DNA from: Cephalotus follicularis
Taxonomy: Eukaryota > Streptophyta > Magnoliopsida > Oxalidales > Cephalotaceae
Assembly (NCBI GenBank): GCA_001972305.1
Contig: BDDD01000077.1
Location: 434,001-498,000, forward strand
Direction of reading: 5' to 3'
DNA length: 64,000 nt
This document shows positions 33,848-46,591 of the stretch, piece by piece (position 1 is the first letter of the stretch; each line of letters opens with the position of its first letter). The position numbers and the translations under genes were made by a program. The notes under the pieces were generated by a model that saw only the letters and a program-made list of their open reading frames with translations, searched no databases and had not been told where the DNA came from.

Positions 33848-36091
33848 TGTAACGCCCGAGATTTTCCTTAATGTAATGTTGTATTTTCCAATGGGTTTAT
33901 GCAATTAATTAATGAGAATTATGACTTTTCCTTTTTGTAATGTTAAATTTGGGCAAAAGTCGAAGTGTGGAAAGTGCTAATGCAGGGCGGGCAACCGACT
34001 GCCTAAGAGGGACAGTCGACTGGACCTCCTTTGAGTGGAACCAGCTGACTGTTGTAAGAGACAGCCGGCTAGGGATGGTGTCGGCAGAGACAGCCGACTG
34101 CCAAGATAAGGCAGTCGACTGCCAAGGGTTAAGTCGGATAAAAAAACGTGTTGGCAGTCTGTCATTTAGCAGAAGGGATGGGAGAGGGGACAAGGGCTGG
34201 TGACAATGTCGGCTTGTGAGGAGGGAGGCACGAAAATGCCATAAAACCACACTCCCTCCCCTCATTCCATCAGCTTTTCAAGAGAGGGAAAGAAATGGAG
34301 AGTTTGTGAGTGAGTGGAGTTAACCCAATTGCTCCATACTTTGAATCGGAAGCTTGGAGGCTTGAACCCGCAGGAGAACCGGACCTAGTGAGGTTGCTGG
34401 ACGAATTCAGAGGCTTGGGAACTTGGATTGGAACTTAAAGAGGTGGATTTCAATTCCTAACTTGGAATTCTAAGGTAGGGGTAAATTTCATAATTGTTAT
34501 TTAAGTTCCGTTATAATGGAAGTTAATGGACGAAATGCATCCTATGGACTGTATTATGAGCATAAATGTATGTTATTGCTGTTGAATTCTCGTTTTGGAT
34601 TGGATTGAAGTGAGAAAGACATGCATTTTTCTGCTGTTTTTGCCTACTGATGTAAATCCAGTCGACTGCCAAGGCGGGCAGCCGACTAGAGAGCAAAAAC
34701 AGCCGGCTGTTCGGTGCGAACAGCCGGCTAGTCAATGGGAAACAACCGACTGGACGTAAGGACCAGTCGACTGTTCATACGTTTAATAGAACATATCTGC
34801 AGTAGGTTGTGTAGTCGACTGCCATTTGAGGGCAGCCGACTGGACGAGGCAGACAGCCGACTATCAAGAGGAGACAGCCGACTATTAAAGGAGGCAGCCG
34901 ACTGCCAGAATTAGGACAACCGACTGTTGAAGGAAAATAGCCGACTGTTAAGGGACACAGTCGACTGGTTAGGGACTGACCCACACCTTGAGGATATCTT
35001 TGCATTGCATTTTGACATGGAATGGATTGTTGACTGAATGTGATTGAATTCTAAAGTGTTTTATCACTTTAGAAGTGCATGCATGTTTTTATGCAATCAT
35101 TATTTGAAATGAAAACATATATTTTGATATATGTGTGTTTTCAAGCGATTGAAACATGGTTTTTAAGATGGATTACATTTTGAATAAATGTAGTAATTCC
35201 AGTATTTTGTAACCTATAAACTACTTGGAAACGGTTTGATTTTGGATTGACCTCGGATTGATTGATTGGTGTTTGTGTTTGGATTGATGCTGTGCTAGTT
35301 CCGTGACGGAGGTGTCATGAGGACTGGGGGCGGGATTGTGCGCCTAGGGGCCAGGAGTTGGCTAGGGACACCCACACTGATCGGATTGATGCTGTGCTAG
35401 TTCCGTGACGGAGGTGTCATGAGGACTAGGGGCGGGATTGTGCGCCTAGTGGCCAGGAGATGGCTCGGGACACCCGTAAACACTGTTTGCTTGACCTTTG
35501 TGCAAGAGACAGCGGATTGATTGGATTGGTCCTTCGGGACGTGACTGTTGGATTTGTGATTGTGGCCACTTGGCATGGATGTGCCTTTGATATAGATACA
35601 TATACATACGTATATATGTATTATGGTATATTATGTTTTTCATCACAAATGCATTCATTTCATGACATTCATTATCACTGACCTTGAATTACACTTATGA
35701 TTTAGCCGAGTGAAGACAAAGGCTAACCCCCTACAATTTCAGATTGATTTCATGTTGATGCGGCGGATTGTTACCGTTGAGATCCGTGGAGCGAATGGAG
35801 TTTTATGTTGTCTTTACTTTTGAGAAACGTTAATGGGTCATTGTAATAAATGAATCGATGTATTGATGAATATTGTTCACGCTCTGTTTGAGGTCAGTTA
35901 ACTTTGATGATGTTTATTGTTGTAGCATGTAGTATGGGATGCATGTTACGTTTTAATTTGGCTTATATTTAAATGCTTCCGCAAGTTGTTAATGGCTATG
36001 GAAAGTTTTAAATTTATGGTAAATTGCATAAGCCAAATTTATATATTGATTGCCACTGCCATTTATGTTATTGGTAAAATGGGGTGTGACA
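33848..36091 (+). repeat. 3' LTR of TekM
   Basis: This 2.24-kb partner of 24224-26487 has the same start and end, palindrome clusters at 33990-34160 and 34655-34975, and the 102-bp tandem pair at 35281-35484. Its TTAGCC/GGCTAA stem-loop is complete at 35702-35726. Confidence 0.9.
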
Positions 36092-36789
36092 GTTTCGATT
36101 CTCCAAACCCAAATGGTCATAAACTGAGTTAGGGAGGATGTTAACGCTGGCCCTTAAATCCAAGAGTGCTCTCTCTATTTGTAAATTTCCAATCTTGCAA
36201 GATATCAGAGGAGCTCTGGGGTATTTGAGTTTAGGTGGCAGCTTGTTAGAAAGCACTGTGCTCATCTGCTCTGTTAGATGGACAGTTTTCAGAATGTGCG
36301 TTTTTAGCTTACGCTTCGTGGTGCATAAGTCCTTTAGGAATTTGGCATACACTGGCACTTTCTATATAGCATCTAGGAGGGGAAGGTTGATCTGGACCTG
36401 CTTAAACAGTTCCATCATCTCTTCCATCCTTCCTACCTTTTTACCAATTGGAGGAACCAAAAACAGAGATCGCAAACACTCGGGAAAAGGTACTTCAGGT
36501 GAAACAAGAGTAATGTCCTTTTCCTTCCCATTGTGTTCACTCTCTTTAGGCGTGGAGGCTTTTGTGACTTCCGAATCAAGTTTGCTACAGTTCTCTTTCT
36601 TACCGCTCTTTGAGGACACTCTCTCCTCAAGACTTTTATCATGAATCAGCTCAGGGCTTAGAACAGTTACTTGCGGTTCTCCGATTAGCCTCCCACTTCC
36701 CAAGGTCATAATTGCTTGGGCTTTTTCTAAGTGGGAACACTGTCCATACTAATTTCGAGGATTGCTTACCACTTGACTTGGTAGGTGGT
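36092..36789 (-). pseudogene. TatB Gag C-terminus and protease start
   Basis: Minus-strand translation gives MMELFKQVQINLPLLDAI, then VYAKFLKDLCTTKRKL. This is the hallmark junction at the end of plant Tat/Athila Gag ('FxKVxxNIPLLDAIxQxPxYAKFLKDLCTxKR'). The protease start follows, with ALLDLRASVNILPNSVYDHL and GL. The piece ends where another LTR begins at 36790. It is part of a broken, nested element. Confidence 0.85.
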
Positions 36790-38011
36790 TGTCACACCCC
36801 GTTTCACAGACAACATTGGTCAAGGCAAATAACATAATTATTCAGCTTATGCAAATACGATAAAATTTAAAACTTCAATACCGTTAACATTTGCGGAAGC
36901 ATTTTATGATAAGCCGAATGTAAATAGAACCATGCGTCCCATAACACATGATTCCCACAACATCATCATTAAGTCATTGTTAAAAGGCCCACAAACAGAG
37001 CGTGATCCAAAAGTCGATCAACAACATTAGAACATTAGTATAGTAATCCAAAGTACATCAGGTCTCAAGTACATTGTTTTACATTTATTTAAGTAAAATA
37101 AAACTCTGTCACGTCCGATACGGCCATGCCCGACGATATCCAGAACGCTGTATCAATCTATAACAGTAAGGGGGTTAGCCTTTGTCCTCACTCGGCTAAA
37201 GTCATAGGTGTAACTTAGGGTCAACAATAAACAAAGCCATGACATGAATGCATCATGATGCAGTACATACTATATCTCGATGCATATACATATACATATA
37301 TACATATTCCATAACCATAATGTCACAGTTCACGATATCACAGGAGCACAATGTCACATTTCACGGTTCACAAACATGTCCCAAAAAGGATCACATAGAT
37401 CTCGATGGGTACGAAGAGCGTCGCCAACTCCTGGCCCCAACGTCGTACATCCCGTCATTGTCCCCGACTCCAGACGGCACGAAGCAGGTCACGATGCAGT
37501 GAGTTACCCAACCATCTCCTGGCCCCTGGGTCAACCCGGCCACTAGCCATCGCTGGCATCTCTGCCACGCAACTAGTACGGCCACAAACACAATCACAAT
37601 CAATATCACAGTCAATCATCATAATCACAATCATCTCGATGCTCAATACAATTTTCTAAGTAATTTATAAATCAAAGTACTAGAAAACAACTCATTTTCA
37701 CGATACCACAAGTCTCGATTCACGATGTTTCAAAACTCAGTTCACGATGTTTACAATCTCGGTTCACAATGTTTTGGAAGCCATTTTCACAATTTTTTTT
37801 GAAAATATATATTTTACTTAAACATAAATCTTTGTACAAAATAATGATTTATAATAATCAAGTATGCACTTCCAAAAAGATGATATAACAGTTCGCAATT
37901 AGTTATGACAATGCACAAATCAGTTTATCACAGTTCACGATGCATACACATGCTCACAATGCAAAACAGACCTTAACAGTCGGTTGTCTCTCACTGACAG
38001 TCGGTTGTTTG
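36790..38011 (-). repeat. 3' part of a chromovirus LTR (minus strand)
   Basis: It begins TGTCACACCCCGTTTCAC, the reverse complement of a GGTGTGACA end, and follows TatB gag. The stem-loop is at 37175-37199 and part of a palindrome cluster at 37975-38010. It is similar to solo LTR 5 at 58795-61076 (shared 'gttggggccaggagttggcg' word on the element strand). An element beginning at 38012, preceded by gtttg, interrupts it. Its other half was not found in the window. Confidence 0.72.
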
Positions 38012-38591
38012 TGTAATAACCGCAATTTGCAATTCGTGTATATTGTACTCTTGATGAATAAAATATGCACTTACATTGAATTTCAATGTCCATTTGTTAT
38101 ATGATTTGTGACTATGGTTTTAATTGAAGGAATAAGCTTAAGTAACCAAAACCAGCCTCAAACAGCCGACTGTCACAGGGTAACAGCCGACTGTTTTGAT
38201 TCAGGGAGTGACAGTCGACTGTCACAGGGCAACAGTCGACTGGTCTGGCTCAGACAGGTGTCTGTGCATGGCGTGAAACAGGGCAGGGCAGATGATGACA
38301 GGTGTTTTAACCGTATCATGCATGAGAGATACTTGTCACTAGCTGCCTTAACATGCAAGGGTGGTGCCTTGCATGTGCTCTATCCCACCTGCAGGCCTGC
38401 AACCTGCAAGAGAGAAATTGAAAGAAGAAAAAGTGAGGAACATGCATGTGAGAGAGAGAGAGGAAGTAAATGCTGGGTTGTAGTTATGGAATCTGCCGAA
38501 TTCTTAAACTTTAAACCTTCTATATATCAGCTGTGAAGAGCTTGATTTGAGTGTTAGGAAACACTAAGGAGAGAAAATCGAATGAGAGAAT

Positions 38592-40545
38592 TGTCACACC
38601 CCGTTCCCGTTACCACATCATTAAAGCGGTAAAGGCAATCAATATAACGTTATCCACCTTATACAAAAAACAATAAAATTAAAAACTTCAATTCCATTCA
38701 CATGTGCGGAAGCATTTAATTAAAAGCTAGATAAACAAACCGAATCATGCGTCCCATACCACATGATTCCAACATTAACATAATTGAGCCATCGTCGATT
38801 GCCCACAAACGGGGCGTGACCAAAAGTCGATCAACACCATTAATACATTAATCTAAAATAATACGGGTCTCAATACATTGATAGACATTTATTTAAACAT
38901 AAAACTCCATCTCCCCACAGATTCGCCACGCACGGTCGACATCCTCATCACTGCATCAATCTGCAATAGTAGGGAGTTAGCCTTTGTCCTCACCCGGCTA
39001 AATCATAAGTAAAATTCAAGGTCAGTGATAATGAATGTCATGAAATGAATGCACTCATGATGCAATATATAATATATCGCATCACGTACATATATATATA
39101 TATTTATATGCCAATAGGTGCAACCATGCCAAGTGACCGCCACATCAATTTATCATCATGCCTCGAGGGCTGTCAAATCAAATCAATTCAAATCAAATCA
39201 AATCACTGTCTCAAAGGCAATCAAATCACTGTACGAAGAGCACCGCCATCTCCTGGCCCCGACATCGTACTCTTATTTCGGCCTCCGACTCCCGGGTCAT
39301 GAAGCAAGGCAACAAATCAGACTCATGAAGCTCGCACCCTGTGTTCAGCAATCATGGTCCCCCGTGTTACTTGCACTCTGTGTTTAGTAACATTGTATTT
39401 GGGCGTCCCTAGCCATCTCCTGGCCCCTAGGAGAGCATCCCCGCCACCAGCTAGCAGTGACACTCCGTCACCCCAGCCAGTACGGCATCAATCATAATCA
39501 ACAAATCAATTCAATTCAAATCGTTTCCAAGTATTTCATAAAGTACTGGAAATAATACATTTATATTAAAATGTATTGCATCTTTGAAACCATGTTTCAA
39601 TACATTGAAAACATACATTTATCAAAATATATATTTTCATATCAAATAATGATTTATATAAAATCATGTACACATTTCTAAAATGAATAAAAACACTTTA
39701 GAATCATCCATATGTCAATCATCAATTCATTTCATATCAAATGCAATGCAAAGATATGCTCAAAGTACGGGTCAGTCTCTGACCAGTCGGCTGTCTCCTC
39801 ATGACAGTCGGCTGTCTTCCTTCAACAGCTGGCTGTCCTAGCTCTGGCAGTCGGCTGCCTCCCTTAACAGTCGGCTGTCTCCTTATGACAGTCGGCTGCT
39901 CTCCTCATCCAGTCGACTGCCCTCTCTTGGCAGTCGACTACTCAACCTTCTGCAGGTATGTTCTATTAAACGTATGAACAGTCGACTGGTTCTTACATCC
40001 AGTCGGCTGTTTCCTATTGAGTAGTCGGCTGTTCGCACTGAACAGTCGACTATTCATGCTCGCCAGTCGGCTGCTCGCCTTGGCAGTCGACTGGATTTAT
40101 ACCAGTAGGCAAAAACAGCAGAAAAATGCATGTCTTTCACACTTCAATCCAACCAAACATGAGCATTCAACAGCAATAACATATATTTATGCTCATAATA
40201 CAGTCCATAGCATGCATTTCATCCATTAACTTCCATTATAACGGAACTTAAATAACAATTATGAAATTTATCCCTACCTTAGAATTCCAAGTTAGGAATT
40301 GCAATCCACCTCTTTAAGTTCCAATCCGAGTTTCCAAGCCTCCGAATTCGTCCAGCAACTCCACCAAGTCTGGTTCGAGCTCCAAGTCCAGATTCCAAGC
40401 TCAAAATTGGAGAGATACAACTTCTCTCTCTCTCTTTCTCTCCACTATCCTCTCCCTCTTCACAACTCTCAATCTCTTTGAATTTGCTGATGAGAAGAGA
40501 AAGTGTGTTTTTTGTTACCATTTTCGTGTCTCTCTCTCCATAACC
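38592..40545 (-). repeat. Partial 3' LTR of TekD
   Basis: It matches 46592-48579 closely. It holds the stem-loop (38977-39001), a CAAAT-rich microsatellite-like run (39175-39230), and the distal palindrome array (39780-40095) in which CAGTCGGCTG and CAGTCGACTG predominate. Confidence 0.85.
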
Positions 40546-42283
40546 TATCGTCGTTGTCTCATGTTTAGTGTATCTTGACAGAAAAGATACCTCAAACTCT
40601 TGTGGTCAGTGAAAATCTCGAATTGTGCCCCATACAAGGACTGTCTCCATTTCTGAAGAGCAAAAATAATTGTGGCCAATTCAAGATCATGCGTCGAGTA
40701 GTTCTCCTCATACGGCTTCAGCTTCCGCGAAGCATAAGCGATCACTCTGCCTCGTTGCATCAACACGCAACCAAATGCCTTACCCGAAGCATCACTATAG
40801 ATTGTTAAGCCCTCGTTACCCTCAGGTAATGCTAAAACAGGAGCGGAAACCAACCGATCCTTAAGATCACAAAAACTGGCTTCATATTCATCATCCCAGA
40901 TAAACAAAGTCTTCTTTTGAGTAAGCTTCATCAACGGTGTAGCTATTCTTGAGAAGTTCTGAATGAACCTCCAATAATAACCTGCCAAACCAAGAAAACT
41001 GCGCACTTTCGTCACATTCCTTGGTTGCGGCCAATCTCGCACCACTTCTGTCTTCGATGGATCCACCGCCAAACCCTCTCCAGATACAATGTGACCAAGA
41101 AAGATCACGTGATTGAGCCAGAACTCGCACTTGCCAAACTTGGCATACAACCGATGCTCTCTGAGAATCTGCAGAACTTATCTCAGGCATGCTCCTCTAC
41201 ACTCCTTGAGTACACTAGTATGTCATCAATGAACACCACTACAAACTGATCCAGGTATGGTCGAAACACATCGTTCATCTGTGACATAAACACTGCCGGT
41301 GCGTTGGTGACACCAAACGGCATTACCAAGAACTCATAATGACCATACCGAGTCCGGAAGGTAGTCTTCTCTATATCTCCTTCCTTCACTCTCAGCTGGT
41401 GATAACCCGACTTCAGATCGAGTTTAGAAAGCACCCTTGACCCTTGTAACTGGTCAAACAAATCTTCAATGTGTGGAAGAGGATACTTATTCTTGATAGT
41501 AGCCTTATTCAACATTCTGTAGTCGATGCAAAGCCTCATCGACCCATCTTTCTTCTTCATAAATAACACTGGCGCGCCCCATGGAGAAACACTGGGCCAT
41601 ACAAAACCCTTATCAATCAGGTCTTGCAGCTGTAACTTCAACTCTCTCAACTCTGCCGGAGCCATTCGGTAAGGCGCCTTAGAGAGAGGGGTCGTACCTG
41701 GTACTAGGTCAATCACAAACTCCATGCTCCTACTCGGTGGCAAGGACACCAAGTCTGCAGGAAACACATCTGGAAATTCATTCACAACCAGAACTTCCTC
41801 TAGGCTCTTACCTTTCTCTTTTCTTCTGTCAACCACGTGAGCCAGAAATCCTTCAAACCCTTTCTCTAGGTACCTCGATGCCCGAATAAAAGATATAATC
41901 GGCGTCGAGAACCCTTTGTTTCCCTTGAACCGTATAGTAGTTCCATCTGGTAAGCAAAAATCCATAGTCTTGTTATAACAGTCCATTTATGCATAGTAGG
42001 CTGACAACCAGTCCATACCCAAAATGACATCAAAATCATGTATGGGCAATAAAATCAAATCTGCATACACTGTAACACCTGCCATAGAAATCTCGCAATC
42101 TCTATACACCGAATATGTACACATGGAACCTCCAGTGGGTGTACTCACATCAAGAACATAAGGCATGCAATCAGGAAACACATTTAAACATGATGCAAAA
42201 CGGGAAGCAATTAAAGAATGCGATGCTCCCGAGTCCATCAACACTCTTGCAGAAAAGCCATAAACATATATAGTACCTCCCAC
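40546..42283 (-). pseudogene. TekD protease, RT and RNase H remnant
   Basis: Minus-strand translation gives an aspartic protease ([19 protein letters not shown]), then the reverse transcriptase with [20 protein letters not shown], then [34 protein letters not shown] and FIDDILVYS. RNase H follows with [18 protein letters not shown] and [10 protein letters not shown]. The sequence is very close to TekM. It belongs to a broken element. Confidence 0.87.
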
Positions 42284-42355
42284 AATAGAAGTAGACTATG
42301 GAACCTCTGTCTGAGTGAGAATGAAAACTCTACCTTTCACGATACCCTTGCCGGT

Positions 42356-45286
42356 TGTAACACCCCCGATTCGGAGGGAGTCATCACGGGTCCTAATCTG
42401 AGACTAAACATAACCTATCTTATAACGTGGCTCAATTTTATTCTTTTTATCAAGATATTAAGTCATCTTTTATTCAAATTGCGTGATGGTCTAAAACTTA
42501 ATATTCAAAATCTAAAACATTGTCTAAGACTTTATTCATAATATGAAACTTAAACAAAATCTGGAAGGTTAAACATAAACTAAAGCTGAAACATAATCCA
42601 AAGTCATAAACTGAAAGACATAATATTACTCAAATAGGGGTTCTAACATGACCATAAAATAACTAAGCAAAAACGAGTCCATCTCCTAAGTGTTCTTTAT
42701 CATAGGTGATATCTCCCTCATCACACATTACCCGGATGCTGTCCCAGAATACCTGCCGCATGGAAACAAAAACGCGGCTGAGCAAACCTCAGTACGGATA
42801 TAGAGTCATAAAACATAAAATGATAATTTAAAAGATAGAAAATACCTGAACCTTGAAATATCATACGACACATGTATAAAATAATTATAAACAGTTCTAT
42901 CAATCCAAAACCAATATCCGAATTTCAAAACGTTAACAAATTTCAAAAACGATATCTGAAAGCAAAATCTGATTTTCAAAGCATAATCCAAGTTTCAAAG
43001 CAAATCAAGAATCCCAAAACGATATTCAAAATGATACTCAAAATCTCTTTAACATTGTCCGAGTTAAAAAGGGTTTCAAAACAAAACATATCCGATTCCG
43101 ATATCTCATAAAAGAGATCCAAAACATATAACAGAGACTTATCCGATTCTGAAATCTCATAATAGAGATCCAAAGTACATATACATTAGTGCAAGGGGTT
43201 TGCAAGGCCCACATGCTCCGACGGAAAGATGTGTACGGCACTACACAATCAATCCCCAAAATCCGAATCCATAACATATCCTAGGATCGACCCATACACC
43301 TCTATCACATAGTGGATCCATAAGTCCACCTCATGGGACTTATTCAAAACATAGAGAGACGCCGTAGACTAACCACACCGCTACGGAAGTGTCATGTCCC
43401 TGTGCCAGGCCTACGACATGCCTATGGTACACCCCATAGGTGGGAAATATCTCTGTATATCCAAAGTTAACATACTTCCTAATGTGAAAGTCATGTTCGT
43501 TTAACACACTTCGATAGTAGAAGTCATGTTCCTTATCAAATCCAAAATACGTGTACTTTCGAATGTGAAAGTCATACTTAGTTTATAAAAACAAGTGATA
43601 TTAAACCTTAGTAGTAAAACAGATTTTATAAAATATCCAATGTTGCATAACATTTCATAAATGTTTAAAGTAAAAACATAAAGCCAGGAAATATTTATTT
43701 TCACAAAAATATTTTACTGACTTTATTTCAAAACATATCGAATACGGAGCATAACGGAGTTCATAAAATCGAAGGGACATATTCATAAAGTAACTATCTT
43801 TTTACCATAATAAAAACAGTAGGAGGGTATCAAGGAACGAGACATCCGTACCTTAAGCGATCACAAAAATAACTTTACGAATTGACCAACAATTTCTAAT
43901 TGTCCCTCGTAGCACACAAATCTAAAAGATACAATATCACTCATATAAGGATTCAAAAATCACTTTCAAACATCAAACAACAATTTAACAATGTTTAAAA
44001 CATGCTCCAATTCATTAGACAAACAAATGGATTACAAAACTTAAAACCAGAAAATTCCTGGACAATTCCAGTCGACTGTATCAAGATCCAGTCGACTACT
44101 CATAGGGGGGCAGTCGACTACACAACATAGGCAGCCGACTACTCAATCTGGGTTGAATCCAGTCTATTGTGACAGGGGTCCAGTCGACTGTGAAAGGCCA
44201 AACAGTCGACTGTTTCACAAAGCAGTCGACTGTTCTGGGCGACAGAACAGCAAAAACAAAGCAATTCAATTCTAATTTTCTGTCAAAACCATATTACAAC
44301 ATTACCAGATGATCTTAAACACTTACATAGGTCTTATGTGACTTAACGGTTACATTTAAACATCCAGAATCAACCAGTTCAGGTAATTGGTGAGCTTTCT
44401 TTAAAAGAGAAGCAAGTTTGAATTTTTATTTGCATAACCATGTGTTAAATTTTCTGTCAAACCTTTACTGTTAAATCCAAAACTAGTTTAGTACCATTAC
44501 TAGACTTCCCAGGACTTACTAACAATCTCAAAACATCAGCAAAACATGCATGGCAGGGAGTAAACAAAACCAACATACTAGTAGCCTTCATGAACATGCA
44601 ATTTGATGATATAAAACGAAACTCACTGCTATGCCATATTAACAGAGGAAAACCAACCTGATTTAGTGAAGCAAAGAAGACAATAACAGGATCTAATCCT
44701 TGCAAATTCGGCTACCAGGACAGGGAGACAAAGTAGAGGCACAAACAATGAACATATATCATATTTAACCAAGAAGGAAGGCAATTTAGGTCATGGTAAG
44801 GTAAAAAGGAATCCAAAGTCTGATACAATGTGGAAATAGGGCATAAGTTCGGGATTGAGGGAGAGGAAGAAGGAAAGAAATCTGTTTGGGCAGAAGAAGG
44901 AAGAAAAACGAGAGAGAGAGGGAGAGGGAAAAATAGAAAGTAATATGTTTTAAAATAGGAAAAAGGGTTTATTTCCCAAAATGCTCAAATTTTGCCATAA
45001 TACATTATAAAAACTGATTTAAAATTAATTTACAACATAATAAAATTAATTCCATTAATTTTACTTATTCACGTACATAGTCCAACCAATATTCAATAGC
45101 CCAAAATTAAAATTATCCAACCATATAACAAAACAATAAATTTTTGTTTTTCCAATAATCATATTCTAATAAATATAAAAGCATTAAGTTTAAATTACGT
45201 AGCCCAAAGAACACATTATGCCAACGCAACCAAATAATTCAAATTTAAAATCCGAAAATATGCACGTGAACGAACGGGGTATTACA
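42356..45286 (-). repeat. Solo LTR 3 inside TekD
   Basis: This 2.93-kb LTR reads TGTAATACCCCG...GGGGGTGTTACA on the minus strand and is flanked by the perfect 5-bp duplication ccggt (42351-42355 and 45287-45291). The sense-strand CTGAG/CTCAG stem-loop is at 42778-42792. A single palindrome cluster (44069-44242) lies about 1.05-1.2 kb from its start. There is no internal region. Confidence 0.9.
44069..44242. repeat. CAGTCGACTG array in solo LTR 3
   Basis: About seven copies, mostly the exact palindrome CAGTCGACTG with some CAGTCGACTA and CAGCCGACTA, recur every 20-35 bp. This LTR family otherwise resembles solo LTR 2, which carries GTCGACGC motifs instead. Confidence 0.8.
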
Positions 45287-46455
45287 CCGGTATCCCTCCG
45301 CTGTGACGGTCCAGGTGCAGAACCGCTACCACTCGCTGGCCCAGTAGGTGCTGTCATCTGACCCCTCGGGCAATCCCTCGCCATGTGGCCTGATTCCCCA
45401 CATCTCATGCACAATCCTCTCTTCAACCAACAATCTTTCTGAATGTGACCCATACAGCCACAGGCAGAACAAGCTCCAGGCCTCGTGTTACTCCCCTGAC
45501 TGGCAGATTGGTTGGATCTATTCTTTGGTGACTTTGTTGGAGAACCGCTGCCCTGCCATTTCGATGATGCTGGCCTAGACTAAGTAGATGTCTTTTTACT
45601 CTGCTGTGCCCGGGCCCTCTCAGCCCGGTCTTCATTCAGTACACTCTCTATCAATCTCACCTTTTGGGTGACCTCCACAAAAGTACCCAGCTCCATAACT
45701 CTGATTCGAGACCGAAGATCCGGTCGCAAAGCTCTCAAAAATCTCCGAATCTTCTTTTCTTCATCTGCCACTAGATAGGATGAATGTCTGGCAAGCTCCA
45801 CAAATCTGGCCTGATACTCGGCCACGGTCATTTCACCCTGACACAGCTCTAAGAGCTCCGTCTCTCTCCGCTAACGCTCTATGCGTGGCACATAAGCCGC
45901 TAGAAACTCCTCCTGGAATCCCTCCCATGTACTAGCAACTCCGGTGGCTTCCCATTTAGCTTTAACCATCTCCCACCATAATCGGTACACAGCAAACCTC
46001 AGTTTCTGTCTGTCGGTGCATTCCATCACCTTGAAGATCTTCTCTAGATCCTGTAACCACCTTTCAGCCATAGTAGCATCAAGCTCCCCTTTGAAACTGG
46101 GAGGATTTTGTCTCATGAACCTCTCAAGGTTCCTTCCAAACCGATTACCGTCATCATGTATACCCTGAGCAGGAGCCACCTGCTGAGGCTGAGCTTGAGC
46201 ATACAATCTCCGCATCTCCTCCATATTCGCTACATTAGCAGCCATCTATTATTGATTAGTAGCTATTTGCTGCTGGATGTAGTCAGCGATGCGGTCCATC
46301 GGATCTCTCACACTAGGTGCCGCCTCCGGAACATTCATGTTGGCAGCCCCCTGTGGAACATCATTCATTGGATCTCCCCCAAGATTCTCCTCCTCAGGAA
46401 CATGCTCATCAACGGCTCTACGCCTTCTGCGTCTCCTTCGACCATCCGTTTGCTC
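45287..46455 (-). pseudogene. TekD gag remnant
   Basis: Minus-strand translation contains the capsid-like region ([20 protein letters not shown] and [20 protein letters not shown]), then [20 protein letters not shown] and FLRALRPDLRSRIRVMELGT. A CCHC knuckle (CMRCGESGHMARDCP) follows a related cysteine motif. It is the same family as TekM gag. Solo LTR 3 separates it from protease. Confidence 0.85.
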
Positions 46456-46575
46456 CTATAATAGAACAACATTAACCATCAGGAACAATCTTAAATCATC
46501 AATGAACTTTCCTTATAGAAACACTTATGTAATTTCCAAGGATAGTATCCTAGCTAAGCATATAAATGGATATAT

Positions 46576-46587
46576 GCTCTGATACCA
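46576..46587 (-). other. Primer binding site of TekD
   Basis: On the minus strand it reads TGGTATCAGAGC, an exact match to the usual tRNA-iMet primer complement. It lies 4 bases inside the 5' LTR boundary (46592). Confidence 0.88.
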
Positions 46588-46591
46588 CTGC

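Larger units (their letters stand above)
24224..36091 (+). mobile_element. Two-LTR Tekay/Del-like chromovirus (TekM), with nested solo LTR, broken
   Basis: The perfect target duplication gtttc (24219-24223 and 36092-36096) frames an 11.9-kb element inside TatB. The parts are: 5' LTR 24224-26487, primer site at 26492, gag start region interrupted by solo LTR 2 (26639-29213), gag-PR-RT-RH-INT-chromodomain to 33802, purine tract 33828-33847, and 3' LTR 33848-36091. It is the most complete element in the window. The domain order is full, but a few breaks and the nested LTR make it a fossil. The LTRs look about 95-96% identical by eye, which suggests one to a few million years at usual plant LTR rates. 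Confidence 0.9.
5710..36789 (-). mobile_element. Tat/Athila-like Ty3/gypsy element (TatB), broken and split by nested insertions
   Basis: Read on the minus strand, the pieces are: Gag C-terminus and protease start (36092-36789), protease and linker (23302-24223), integrase C-terminal region (about 22769-23167), non-coding 3' internal DNA (22383-22768 and 12676-13638) and the 3' LTR (5710-6720 plus 12141-12675). Three insertions, each with a perfect 5-bp target duplication, separate these pieces. No reverse transcriptase or RNase H sequence is visible, so the copy is broken or derives from a non-autonomous form. The 5' LTR is not seen, because another LTR begins at 36790. It is older than all the elements inside it. 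Confidence 0.75.
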
